Of a stretch of DNA of 64,000 nt, positions 9,765 through 19,378 are shown piece by piece (positions within the stretch are counted from its first letter, which is position 1; every line of letters starts with the position of its first letter). The position numbers were made by a program, and so were the translations under genes. The stretch covers positions 143,655 to 207,654 of the forward strand of contig JASUTE010000002.1 in NCBI GenBank assembly GCA_030445745.1. The letters run 5' to 3'. The notes beneath the pieces were generated by a model. It saw only the letters and a program-made list of their open reading frames with translations, ran no database searches and was not told the origin of the DNA. The stretch is from Candidatus Cloacimonadota bacterium (GTDB lineage Bacteria; Cloacimonadota; Cloacimonadia; Cloacimonadales; TCS61).

Positions 9765-10527
9765 AACTAATGTCCTTCTTATCCAACAAAATTATCACCT
9801 GGTTCAGCTTACTAGGTTCCACAAAAGGCTTTATCTTTGCTTGGATATAAATTTTATCGGGAGAACGATCGATACCTGAAACTATACCAACCGGGTAATT
9901 TTTGGGAAATATTGTAGAGATATTGGAAGTCACAACGCTATCGCCCAAAGCGATGTCAGCACCAGGCTTTATTTGGCTCATATAGGAATTTTGAAAATTA
10001 TCCGATTCTAAAAGGCCTTGCAGGTTATTTCTTTTCAGCATAACGCTTAGTTTAAAATTGGAATGGTTAAAAGGTAGAATAATAGAATAATTTTGCAACG
10101 AATTAATAGTTTTTCCTACTATTCCTTGGTTAGAAATTACTGGAAGCTCCGCTAATACACCAGCAGATATACCTTTATCCACCACCAGATTTTTCTCCCT
10201 GTAGAGCCCTGTGTAGCCAATTATATCTGCAATAACGTAGTTTTCTGTACCAACAGTAAAAGTAAAATCTATATTTTCTACTGTTTCCAAATAGTTTTCT
10301 AACTGGTTTAGTTCAATGGTTTTTTGTGCCAATTCTTGTTGCAAAGTTCTGTTCATATCCCGCAAATCGGTTAATTCCTCTATTTTATTCAAACTATTTA
10401 CAAACGGTAGATAGAGCGTTTTCCCTATAAATTGTGCTTTTGCTACTCTTTTTTCATGATTACCCGAAAGCAGAAATAATGCTAGGATAATTAATACAGC
10501 TAGAGTACCACTTTTTTTCACGATCAA
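9742..10527 (-). CDS. mreC: rod shape-determining protein MreC
   Basis: N-terminal TM, coiled coil, then VDKGISAGV...GIVGKTI...; downstream of mreB with 4 bp overlap. Confidence 0.9.
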   Translation of the reverse strand: MIVKKSGTLAVLIILALFLLSGNHEKRVAKAQFIGKTLYLPFVNSLNKIEELTDLRDMNRTLQQELAQKTIELNQLENYLETVENIDFTFTVGTENYVIADIIGYTGLYREKNLVVDKGISAGVLAELPVISNQGIVGKTINSLQNYSIILPFNHSNFKLSVMLKRNNLQGLLESDNFQNSYMSQIKPGADIALGDSVVTSNISTIFPKNYPVGIVSGIDRSPDKIYIQAKIKPFVEPSKLNQVIILLDKKDISYEHEFTN

Positions 10528-11561
10528 TTTTCTATTTTTTTAATTAAAACTTCTCGATAATCATCCAAATTATCCATTATGCGGCCACTACCTTTTACCA
10601 CGCAAATAAGTGATTCAGGAATGACGTGAACAGGCAAATCGACTGCCTCCTGCAGTTTGCGATCTAATCCTTTTAATTGGGCTCCACCTCCAGTAAGAAT
10701 TATCCCACGGTCAGCAATATCAGCTGCCAATTCTGGAGCCGTTTTTTCAAATAAGCGTTTTACAGCATCTATCATGGAAAGCACGGTTTCTGACAACGCT
10801 TCTCGTATTTCTTCCGAGGTAACTTCTACTGTAATAGGATAACCTGTGATAATATCACGGCCACGTACTTCCATTTTTAGTTCTTGTTCCAAAGGAAAAG
10901 CCGACCCGATCTGTTTTTTTATGTTTTCGGCTGTTAGTGTACCTACAAAAATGTTATTTTTCTTTCGCAGATAGCTTATAATATCCTGATCCATTTTATC
11001 GCCACCAATACGAATGGAACTGTGGACCACGATATGCGATAGCGATATTACTGCTATCTCAGTGGTGCCACCACCTATATCCATTACCAGGTTTCCCTGA
11101 GGTTTGTGGATAGGTAAATCGGCACCAATTGCCGCTGCTACCGGCTCGGAAACTAAATGTACTTCCCTGGCACCAGCATGCAAAGCACTGTCTCGTACAG
11201 CTCGTTTTTCCACTTCAGTAATGCCGGAAGGAACACAAACCACCACGCGCGGTTTAATTAGAAAACGTTTCTTCTGCGCCCGCAATATCAAGTTGCGCAG
11301 CATCAACTCGGTTACTTGAAAATCGGCGATAACGCCATCTTTTAATGGCTTTATTACCCTTACTTCTTCCGGGTTCTTGCCCAGCATATCTTTGGCATCT
11401 TGACCTATGGCGATTAATTTTTTATTATCATTGGAAACGGCAACTACCGATGGTTCATCGATAACTATACCTACACCCTTGCGGTATACTAAAGTGTTTG
11501 CTGTCCCCAAATCGATCGCTATATCGTTAGAGAAAAAATCGTTCAGTCCTTTAAATAACAT
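10524..11561 (-). CDS. mreB: rod shape-determining protein MreB
   Basis: DIAIDLGTANTLVYRKGVGIVIDEPSVVA; actin-like motifs MDIGGGTTEIAVIS and GIILTGGGAQLKGLD. Confidence 0.97.
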   Translation of the reverse strand: MLFKGLNDFFSNDIAIDLGTANTLVYRKGVGIVIDEPSVVAVSNDNKKLIAIGQDAKDMLGKNPEEVRVIKPLKDGVIADFQVTELMLRNLILRAQKKRFLIKPRVVVCVPSGITEVEKRAVRDSALHAGAREVHLVSEPVAAAIGADLPIHKPQGNLVMDIGGGTTEIAVISLSHIVVHSSIRIGGDKMDQDIISYLRKKNNIFVGTLTAENIKKQIGSAFPLEQELKMEVRGRDIITGYPITVEVTSEEIREALSETVLSMIDAVKRLFEKTAPELAADIADRGIILTGGGAQLKGLDRKLQEAVDLPVHVIPESLICVVKGSGRIMDNLDDYREVLIKKIEN

Positions 11562-11719
11562 AAATCCTCCGAGAGTTTGTAAGTATCAGAAGCCAAGTTA
11601 GATTGCTAAATTTCTGGCAAATTCGCTCTTTCGCTCCTGCTCCTATCTAAAAAACAAATAATAAGTTTTTAAGTCAAGTAATATTAACTGCTAGTGCCAA
11701 AAAGATCTTACAATAAAAA

Positions 11720-11746
11720 ATAGCAGTCTTTTGGCAGGAGTGCTAA
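11720..11746. promoter_or_regulatory. CIRCE-like operator (HrcA-type) upstream of htpG
   Basis: ATAGCAGTC-N9-GAGTGCTAA vs consensus TTAGCACTC-N9-GAGTGCTAA (right arm perfect, two mismatches left); a TTGACA -35-like box follows at 11753. Confidence 0.6.
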
Positions 11747-11815
11747 AAATTTTTTGACAAATCTGCAGCCCGATTTATTTTATCTCTTAAATTAACCGAA
11801 GAGAAGGAGTAGCTT

Positions 11816-13813
11816 ATGGTTCAAGATAGCAAAGGAAAACTTTCCATTCATACTGAAAATATCTTTCCTATTATTAAAAAATGGCTCTATTCCGAGCACG
11901 ATATTTTTCTGCGTGAACTTATTTCCAATGCAGTAGATGCTATGGAAAAAAGGCGTGCGATAGATCCGAGTGTGGATCCTAAAGAGTTAAAAGTTGAATT
12001 AAAAATTAAAAAAGGGAAAAAAGCTCTGGAGATAATTGATTATGGTATCGGAATGACAGCTAACGAAATAAAAAAATATATAAATCAGATAGCTTTTTCC
12101 GGTGCTGAAGATTTTATTAAAAAATACAAAGACAAACAATCTTCCATAATTGGTCATTTTGGATTGGGTTTCTATTCCGCTTTCATGGTTTCCAAAAAGG
12201 TAACTATCGATTCTCTTTCCTACAAAAAAAATTCAAAACCTGCTTATTGGGAATGCGAAGGCAAAACCGAATACATTTTGAAAGAGGGAAAAAGGAAAAA
12301 ACCAGGTACTACCGTTACCGTTTATTTTAACGACGACAATAAGCAGTATTTGGAAGAAGCCAAGATAAAAGAGTTGGTGCAAAAATACAGTAACTTTATG
12401 CCTTTCCCAATCGTGATGGGCAAAGAAACCTTGAATATTAAAGAAGCTTTGTGGAACAAAAAACCCGATAAGTTGAAAGACAAAGACTATAAAGAATTTT
12501 ACAAAAAATTGTTCAACGACTACCAGGATCCACTTTTCTGGATCCATCTAAATGTGGATTTTCCCTTTAATTTAAAAGGGATTTTGTATTTTCCACCGCT
12601 TAGAAATCAGATCGATATAAACCAAGGGGAAGTGAAACTTTTCTGCAACAATGTGTTTGTAGCCGACAACCTGAAACAGATAATTCCAGATTTCTTGCTG
12701 TTGTTAAAGGGCGGAATCGATATTCCCGATATTCCTTTGAACGTTTCTCGTAGTTTCTTACAGGAAGATGCTACCGTGCGCAAGATATCTCAGTATATCA
12801 TCAAGAAAATAGCTGATAGCCTGAAAGATATCTTTAAAAATGAGCGGAAACGGTACGAAGATTTCTGGCCCGATATCCAGAATTTCATTAAATATGGTAT
12901 TCTTACTAATGACAAATTCTCGGAAGCAATGCATAAATACATTCTGTTTAAAACCACGCAGGGCGATTACATTACAGTGCAGGAATATTTAGATAGAAAT
13001 AAGACAGATGAAAAACCTCGCAAAATTTACTACGCTGCTAGCGAAGACACTCAGGTTTCATATATAAATTTGATGAAAGAGCAAGGCCTCGAAATTATTT
13101 ACAGCGATTCTATTATGGATAATCACATCTTCCAGCAGCTGGAAACCAAGTTGGGAAATGTTTCCTTTGTCCGCGTGGATTCCGAAATAAACGAAAAACT
13201 GGTGGATTCCGAACATAAAGAGGTGGTAGATACCAATAATAAAACACAATCGGAAAAGATAAAAGAGATCTTTGATAAAACTCTGAACGACAATATTGAA
13301 GCAGCTTTCAATAAAGATTCCTATACCGATTTTATCAAGAAATATCCCGATGCGGTTACCACACTTTCACCCTATATTCGTACCGACAAAGATTTTACGT
13401 ACATCAAACCTTACGATATCCCGCCAGCAGTGCGCGAAAAACTGGGTAAAGAAGCTTTCAATGCTATTATGGAAAAAGTGAATCTGACTATTACCACTCA
13501 GGTGAAACATCTGAAAACAAAGGATATTCCGGCTATGCTGGTTTTCAACGAATTTATGCGCCGCTTCCAAGAAATGAACAGTTTGTATAGACAAGAACAA
13601 CCAGATATGCTACAAAATCACTCCATTATTGTGAATGCTTCCAATAAAACAGTACAAAAAATTGTGAAATTATACGAAGAAGGTAAAACTGATAAGGTAA
13701 AAACTTTAGTACACTACATTCACGATTTGGCTATGCTGGAGCAGAAACAATTTACCGGTAAAGAACTGCAGCAATTCATTTCCCAGGCAAATAAAGTTCT
13801 GCAAATGGTTTAA
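11816..13813 (+). CDS. htpG: molecular chaperone HtpG (Hsp90)
   Basis: HTENIFPIIKKWLYSEHDIFLRELISNAVDAMEK; GYGIGMTANEIKKYINQIAFSGAEDF-type GHKL motifs; IPLNVSRSFLQED. Confidence 0.96.
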   Translation: MVQDSKGKLSIHTENIFPIIKKWLYSEHDIFLRELISNAVDAMEKRRAIDPSVDPKELKVELKIKKGKKALEIIDYGIGMTANEIKKYINQIAFSGAEDFIKKYKDKQSSIIGHFGLGFYSAFMVSKKVTIDSLSYKKNSKPAYWECEGKTEYILKEGKRKKPGTTVTVYFNDDNKQYLEEAKIKELVQKYSNFMPFPIVMGKETLNIKEALWNKKPDKLKDKDYKEFYKKLFNDYQDPLFWIHLNVDFPFNLKGILYFPPLRNQIDINQGEVKLFCNNVFVADNLKQIIPDFLLLLKGGIDIPDIPLNVSRSFLQEDATVRKISQYIIKKIADSLKDIFKNERKRYEDFWPDIQNFIKYGILTNDKFSEAMHKYILFKTTQGDYITVQEYLDRNKTDEKPRKIYYAASEDTQVSYINLMKEQGLEIIYSDSIMDNHIFQQLETKLGNVSFVRVDSEINEKLVDSEHKEVVDTNNKTQSEKIKEIFDKTLNDNIEAAFNKDSYTDFIKKYPDAVTTLSPYIRTDKDFTYIKPYDIPPAVREKLGKEAFNAIMEKVNLTITTQVKHLKTKDIPAMLVFNEFMRRFQEMNSLYRQEQPDMLQNHSIIVNASNKTVQKIVKLYEEGKTDKVKTLVHYIHDLAMLEQKQFTGKELQQFISQANKVLQMV

Positions 13814-13822
13814 AACTACTTG

Positions 13823-13850
13823 ACGGCTTGCTTCGGCAGGCCGTTTTTTT
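13823..13850 (+). terminator. rho-independent terminator of htpG
   Basis: ACGGCTTGC-TTCG-GCAGGCCGT hairpin followed by T7. Confidence 0.85.
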
Positions 13851-13857
13851 AATACAT

Positions 13858-13893
13858 TTTGGTTAGCAAAATTCTCTTGCGGTGCTAGCCAAA
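13858..13893. repeat. inverted repeat upstream of the threonine aldolase operon
   Basis: TTTGGTTAGC ... GCTAGCCAAA, 10 bp arms (one G.T), 16 nt loop. Confidence 0.5.
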
Positions 13894-13933
13894 TTTACTA
13901 ACTTTAAAATTTATTAAAAAGTAGGAGATGATT

Positions 13934-14962
13934 ATGAGTAATAAGCGAGGATTTGCCAGCGATAATAATTCCGGAGTACATCCGCGGCTGTTGCAGGCAT
14001 TGCAACAAGTTAATGTTGGCCACACCATTGCTTACGGCGATGATGACTATACCCACGCGGCGCAAAATTTATTAAAACAACATTTTGGAGAAACAGCACA
14101 GAGCTTTTTCGTGTACAACGGCACTGCGGCTAATGTGCTTTCCCTAAAAGCTATGACCAATTCCTTCAATTCAATCATCTGTGCCGAAACAGCGCATATA
14201 AACGTGGATGAATGCGGGGCACCCGAAAAATTTACTGGCAGCAAACTGCTTAGTGTGGAAACTCCCGATGGCAAATTAACCCCACAGCTTATAAAAAAAC
14301 ATCTGCATGGGTTTGGATTTGAACACCATTCCCAACCTAAAGTGATCTCGATAACTCAATCTACCGAAATGGGCACGGTTTATACTCCTGCCGAAATAAA
14401 GGAGTTGACCGATTTTGCTCACAAACAGGGATTGTTGGTGCACATGGATGGTGCTCGCCTTTCCAATGCTGCTGCTTATTTGAATCTAAGTTTCCAGCAG
14501 ATAACCGCTGATGTAGGTATAGACGCTGTTTCCTTTGGCTGTACTAAAAATGGTGGTATGTTCGGCGAAGCTATCATCTTCTTCCGACCAGAGCTGGCAG
14601 CAAATTTTAAATATTATAGGAAACAGGGTATGCAGTTGGCTTCCAAGATGCGCTTTATATCTGCCCAGTACACTGAATTGCTAAAAGATGGTCTTTGGCA
14701 TCAGTTAGCTAGCCATTCCAACCAGATGGCGCAAAAATTGGCAAAAGAAGTTGCCCAAATTCCTCAAATAAAAATAACTCAGAAGGTGGAAGCGAACGGT
14801 GTTTTTGCCATTATCCCACCCCGGATAATTCCGCAGTTGCAGGCAGAATATTTCTTTTATATGTGGGATGAACACAACAATGAAGTGCGCTGGATGACCT
14901 CTTTCGATACCCAGCCCGAAGATATCGACAACTTTGTGGCCAAAATAAAGGAGTTGCTATGA
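13934..14962 (+). CDS. ltaE: low-specificity L-threonine aldolase
   Basis: [54 protein letters not shown] (PLP Lys); start chosen at the second ATG given SD AGGAG at 13923. Confidence 0.92.
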   Translation: MSNKRGFASDNNSGVHPRLLQALQQVNVGHTIAYGDDDYTHAAQNLLKQHFGETAQSFFVYNGTAANVLSLKAMTNSFNSIICAETAHINVDECGAPEKFTGSKLLSVETPDGKLTPQLIKKHLHGFGFEHHSQPKVISITQSTEMGTVYTPAEIKELTDFAHKQGLLVHMDGARLSNAAAYLNLSFQQITADVGIDAVSFGCTKNGGMFGEAIIFFRPELAANFKYYRKQGMQLASKMRFISAQYTELLKDGLWHQLASHSNQMAQKLAKEVAQIPQIKITQKVEANGVFAIIPPRIIPQLQAEYFFYMWDEHNNEVRWMTSFDTQPEDIDNFVAKIKELL

Positions 14963-15471
14963 GAAACAGGATAAAAGTTTATTTAGGTGACATTACCAAG
15001 TTGGAAGTGGACGCCATTGTGAACGCTGCCAATCGCAGCTTGCTGGGTGGTGGTGGTGTGGATGGCGCTATTCACCGCGCTGCCGGCAAACAGCTTTTGG
15101 CCGAATGCAAAACTTTGGGTGGTTGCCAAACAGGTGAAGCTAAGCTAACCAAGGGGTATAATTTGCCGGCTAAATTTGTTATTCACACAGTTGGCCCAGT
15201 TTGGCGAGGTGGAAACAACCGAGAAACAGAGCTTTTGGCAAATTGCTATCGGAATAGTTTGCAACTGGCTGTGCAAAACGAAGTTAAAACAATTGCTTTC
15301 CCAGCAATAAGTACCGGTGTGTACGGTTTCCCTAAGCAAAAAGCAGCCCAAATTGCCCTACGCGAAGTTGCCAATTTCCTAAAAAACAACAAACAGCTCA
15401 AGCAGGTAATTTTTGTATGTTTTGATAACGAAAATTACCAGATCTATCAACAGGGATTAGATGAAATATAG
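14959..15471 (+). CDS. macrodomain protein (O-acetyl-ADP-ribose deacetylase-like)
   Basis: [34 protein letters not shown] and [12 protein letters not shown] signatures. Confidence 0.93.
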   Translation: MRNRIKVYLGDITKLEVDAIVNAANRSLLGGGGVDGAIHRAAGKQLLAECKTLGGCQTGEAKLTKGYNLPAKFVIHTVGPVWRGGNNRETELLANCYRNSLQLAVQNEVKTIAFPAISTGVYGFPKQKAAQIALREVANFLKNNKQLKQVIFVCFDNENYQIYQQGLDEI

Positions 15472-16135
15472 ATGCATTTTACTCGACCATGACGATACTT
15501 CTGTAAACAGTACTGCTACTATTCATTATCCTGCTTACTGCGAAATTATGAATACCCTTCGGAGTGATGAACCAGAACTAAAGCAGGATCTGGAAGGCTG
15601 GTTCCTAAAAAATTTCGATCCCGGCGTGGGAGATTACTACCAAAAAGAACTGCAATTCAGTTTGGAAGAACAGAAGCAGGAATATGCAATGTGGCGTAGC
15701 TATACCGAAAACAAAGAGTTGTTACCCGAGTTTTATGAAGGTGTTTTGGAAATTATTCGCGAATTTCAGCAAAAGGGAGGTATAGTAGCCGTTTGTTCCC
15801 ATTCGGAAGCCGATATCATTGAAAATCATTATCGTAAAAAGGGGAATGGCATTTTCCCAGACCTCATTTTTGGTTGGAACGATGATCATAGCAAGATGAA
15901 ACCAGAGGTTTATCCGGTAGAAGTAGTGCAGCAAAGATATAACCTGAACCCAGAGCAAATTTTGGTGGTAGATGACCTGAAACCGGGCTACATGATGGCT
16001 AGGCTGGCTGGAGTGGATTTTGCCGCTGCCGGCTGGGCGCACAACATCGAACCTATTGCTAAGTTCATGCGCCAGCATGCCGATTATTATCTGGAAACAG
16101 TGGCTGAACTTAGAGAAATTATTTGGGAAAATTAG
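15461..16135 (+). CDS. HAD-family hydrolase
   Basis: DHDDT (DxDxT) motif, [23 protein letters not shown]. Confidence 0.85.
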   Translation: MKYRCILLDHDDTSVNSTATIHYPAYCEIMNTLRSDEPELKQDLEGWFLKNFDPGVGDYYQKELQFSLEEQKQEYAMWRSYTENKELLPEFYEGVLEIIREFQQKGGIVAVCSHSEADIIENHYRKKGNGIFPDLIFGWNDDHSKMKPEVYPVEVVQQRYNLNPEQILVVDDLKPGYMMARLAGVDFAAAGWAHNIEPIAKFMRQHADYYLETVAELREIIWEN

Positions 16136-16794
16136 CAATGGGAAAGATAAAATTCGTTACTACCAGAGATGGCTCGCAAACAGCCTACAACCAGCAGGCA
16201 GATGAACATTACCATTCAGTAACAGGTGCAATAGAAGAAGCTTTTGAAAAATATGTAAAACCACTGCAAATAACCGACGGAATGTGTATTTTGGACTACT
16301 GTTTTGGTTTGGGTTACAACAGCATTGCTGCTACTGCGCAGCATTCCAACCTGCAAATTACAGCTTTGGAAAAGGATATCCAGATAGTGCGTGCTATGAA
16401 AAAAGTGGCTCCCCCTGCGCCTATTTCCCATAAATATGAAATTTTTAGCGACCTAGCTGAGCAAAATATTATTAAAGATAACGATAATAATGTTATCAAG
16501 CTAATTTTGGGCGATGTTTTCCAAACTTTACCTACCTTGCCCGATGAATTTTTCGATAGAGTTTTTTTTGACCCGTTTTCTCCTACTAAACAACCGGAGA
16601 TGTGGAACTTGCAAATATTTAACTTGGTGTATGCTAAACTGAAAGCTGGCGGTAAATTAGCCACCTACAGTTGTGCCAAAATGGTGCGTAACAATATGCG
16701 CTATGCGGGTTTTAGAGTGTACGATGGCCCCCAGGTTGGCCGCAAAAGTCCAGCTACCATAGCTGTAAAAGTAAAAAAGACTTGCCTAAAATAA
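16123..16794 (+). CDS. MnmC/DUF752-like SAM-dependent methyltransferase
   Basis: TTRDGSQTAYNQQADEHYHSVTGAIEEA...ILDYCFGLGYNSIAA...FFDPFSPTKQPEMW motifs typical of the MnmC methyltransferase domain. Confidence 0.85.
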   Translation: MGKLAMGKIKFVTTRDGSQTAYNQQADEHYHSVTGAIEEAFEKYVKPLQITDGMCILDYCFGLGYNSIAATAQHSNLQITALEKDIQIVRAMKKVAPPAPISHKYEIFSDLAEQNIIKDNDNNVIKLILGDVFQTLPTLPDEFFDRVFFDPFSPTKQPEMWNLQIFNLVYAKLKAGGKLATYSCAKMVRNNMRYAGFRVYDGPQVGRKSPATIAVKVKKTCLK

Positions 16795-16840
16795 TTTTAT
16801 TCTAAAATTGTGTTAAGAATAACCTATATAAGGAATTTTT

Positions 16841-17878
16841 ATGCTGGAACGAATTTCTACTCCCGATGAATTACCTGGTGAAAAGGATTTTGATAGAACC
16901 CTAAGGCCAAAATCTCTGGATGAATTTGTAGGACAAGAGAAGATCAAGGAGATTTTGGAGATAGCTATACAAGCCACCAAACTTAGGAAGGAGCCGCTGG
17001 ACCATGTGCTGTTCTATGGCCCGCCTGGTTTGGGGAAAACCACTTTGGCCTATATCATTGCCAATGAATTGGGGGCCGATGTGAAGGTAAGCGCCGGCCC
17101 TGTTTTGGAAAAAGCTTCCGATTTGGCTGGAATTCTTACTAACCTGCAGCGCAACGATGTGTTTTTTATCGATGAAATCCACCGCTTGAACCATGTGGTA
17201 GAAGAATATATGTATCCGGCTATCGAAGATTTCGAGATGGAGATAATAATCGACAGCGGACCTAGTGCGCGTTCTTTGAATATCGATATCGAGCCCTTTA
17301 CCCTGATAGGAGCAACTACCAGAGCAGGTTTGCTAACCTCGCCCCTGCGGGCACGTTTTGGCTTAGTGCTGCGGCTGAACTACTACGACAGCGCCAGCAT
17401 CGAGAAGATTATTAAGCGCTCTGCTAAACTGCTAAAGGTGTCTATCGAACAAGAAGGCGCTACCGAAATAGCCCGCCGTAGCCGCGGTACACCAAGGGTG
17501 GCCAACCGCCTTTTGCGCCGAGTGCGCGACTATGCCCAAATAAAAGGCGATGGCGTGATAACCAAAGATATAGCCATGAAAGCTCTGAAGATGCTGAATG
17601 TAGACAATGCAGGGCTGGACGAGATGGACAAAAAGATAATAACTACTATAATAGAAAACTACCAGGGTGGGCCGGTAGGACTGAAAACCATGGCTGTAGC
17701 TGTGGGCGAAGATGCCGGCACTATTGAAGAGATCTACGAACCTTATCTGATACAGCAGGGTTTTTTGGATAGAACTCCCCAGGGACGTAAGGCTACTTGG
17801 AAAGCTTACAAACATTTTGGGCGCACTCCACAAGAAGAGCAAATTTCTATATTTGAGGAGTCTGATGATAAAAGCTAA
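16841..17878 (+). CDS. ruvB: Holliday junction branch migration DNA helicase RuvB
   Basis: [53 protein letters not shown]. Confidence 0.97.
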   Translation: MLERISTPDELPGEKDFDRTLRPKSLDEFVGQEKIKEILEIAIQATKLRKEPLDHVLFYGPPGLGKTTLAYIIANELGADVKVSAGPVLEKASDLAGILTNLQRNDVFFIDEIHRLNHVVEEYMYPAIEDFEMEIIIDSGPSARSLNIDIEPFTLIGATTRAGLLTSPLRARFGLVLRLNYYDSASIEKIIKRSAKLLKVSIEQEGATEIARRSRGTPRVANRLLRRVRDYAQIKGDGVITKDIAMKALKMLNVDNAGLDEMDKKIITTIIENYQGGPVGLKTMAVAVGEDAGTIEEIYEPYLIQQGFLDRTPQGRKATWKAYKHFGRTPQEEQISIFEESDDKS

Positions 17879-18425
17879 GTTAATTATCCTAGCACTTTTT
17901 TTCTGCACTATGTTACATTCTCTCGATTTTCGAGATTACAACTGGGGTGATTCTAAGGAAGAAGTTTTAAAGACAGAACAAAGAGAACCGCTATTAAACC
18001 AGAAAGAATTTTTGGTATATGAGGGGGTGGTAGCTAAGTTTCCAGCTACAATTATCTATACTTTTTTGGAAGATGAATTGGTGCGCGGCATGTATGTGTT
18101 GCAAACCGAGTACGAAAAAAATAACGACTATATTATGGATTTTTTCTATTTGCAAAAATTATTGACCCAGCTATATGGCAAGCCCATGGAGGAACTGGAT
18201 ATCACCAAATCGATGGTAGAGAAGGATAGGCGAGGGCGCTACGGCAAAGAGATAGCCCAGGGCGAACGTATTTTGCAAAACAAATGGAAGTTGGAACGCA
18301 CCTTGATTATTTTGACCTTAGATGGTAAAGAAAATAAACTAAGTACCAGGGTAAATTATTCTTCCTTTTTCCTGCTGGAACACCTGCAGAAAAAACAGAG
18401 AGAAGATTTGCTGCGCGGATTATAA
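17865..18425 (+). CDS. hypothetical secreted protein
   Basis: Signal-peptide-like [19 protein letters not shown]; start overlaps ruvB 3' end (upstream ATG at 17817 judged unlikely). Confidence 0.65.
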   Translation: MIKAKLIILALFFCTMLHSLDFRDYNWGDSKEEVLKTEQREPLLNQKEFLVYEGVVAKFPATIIYTFLEDELVRGMYVLQTEYEKNNDYIMDFFYLQKLLTQLYGKPMEELDITKSMVEKDRRGRYGKEIAQGERILQNKWKLERTLIILTLDGKENKLSTRVNYSSFFLLEHLQKKQREDLLRGL

Positions 18426-18536
18426 TTTCCAATTTCCTACTAATTATTGAAATTTGTAGTAATTTGATATTCCTAAAAAACGGCAATAAAGCCTATTCCA
18501 ATTGAAAATAAATAATTAAAAATAAGAGGTAAAAAA

Positions 18537-19358
18537 ATGTTTTATGGAGAGATGTTAAACGAATTGATGAGCAGAAAAAATACTAATCCAGTAAACCAGA
18601 TGTATCTACAAGAGATAATGATAAAGTGGAAAAATTTTGCCAAGTTGGCCGAAAGAGAAGATAAGCCAGCCAATGAGGAACTTACCAGCGCTTTGGAAGA
18701 GTTCATTGCGGCAGTTTCTAATAAGAAATATAATTATAACCCACAAACAAAAAATGGTTTTACTAAAAATTCACCTATTTTTTCTGCACTCTATTTAGCC
18801 GACCTTATTACTATCTTTATTCAACGGACTGGTTTCTTGCAAAACAGAGGTGTGGATTGGGGATTTCAGCAGTTTAGTAAAAATATCCATTTTGCTCCCA
18901 CCACCCTGAACGAAATGCACAAAGAACCTGGGTTCACGTGTGAAAATTCCGATTCTGTATTGCAACTAGCACAAAAACTCGATTTTAGAGTTAGACCAAG
19001 CGGAAGACGCAATATGAATAAGTATCAGCTGGTATTCCCGTTGGTTACCTTCCATCTTTTCCGTAACCTCACCAGCGAGGATTTGGAAATAAGCAAACAA
19101 TATGCTAAAGAAGCTAAGGCTACTTTCGAGCGTTCTAAATCCTTAGTTGTTTGCGAGACTGTGGACGAGAACTTTATTCCCGAGATAAAAGACTGCGACA
19201 TCGATATGATATTCGTGCTGCGCAAACAGTTCAAACGTAAGAAGATTAACAAGATCGACCCGGGGGTGCTCTACAAAATGGAAAGTATTTTAAGAAGTTA
19301 TTTATTTGAAGAGAATTCCCTGGTTGAACAATTCCAAAATAAAGGATATATCGACTAA
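18537..19358 (+). CDS. hypothetical protein upstream of hutU
   Basis: 273 aa ORF with SD (aagaggt); ends 20 bp before hutU; no recognised motif. Confidence 0.6.
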   Translation: MFYGEMLNELMSRKNTNPVNQMYLQEIMIKWKNFAKLAEREDKPANEELTSALEEFIAAVSNKKYNYNPQTKNGFTKNSPIFSALYLADLITIFIQRTGFLQNRGVDWGFQQFSKNIHFAPTTLNEMHKEPGFTCENSDSVLQLAQKLDFRVRPSGRRNMNKYQLVFPLVTFHLFRNLTSEDLEISKQYAKEAKATFERSKSLVVCETVDENFIPEIKDCDIDMIFVLRKQFKRKKINKIDPGVLYKMESILRSYLFEENSLVEQFQNKGYID

Positions 19359-19378
19359 AAAATATAAAAGGAGACGTT

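Noticed and set aside
15722-16138. 138 aa minus-strand ORF over the HAD gene
   Set aside because: Shadow of a clear HAD coding sequence; no independent motif.
17432-17908. 158 aa minus-strand ORF over ruvB
   Set aside because: Antisense to ruvB, no recognisable protein features.
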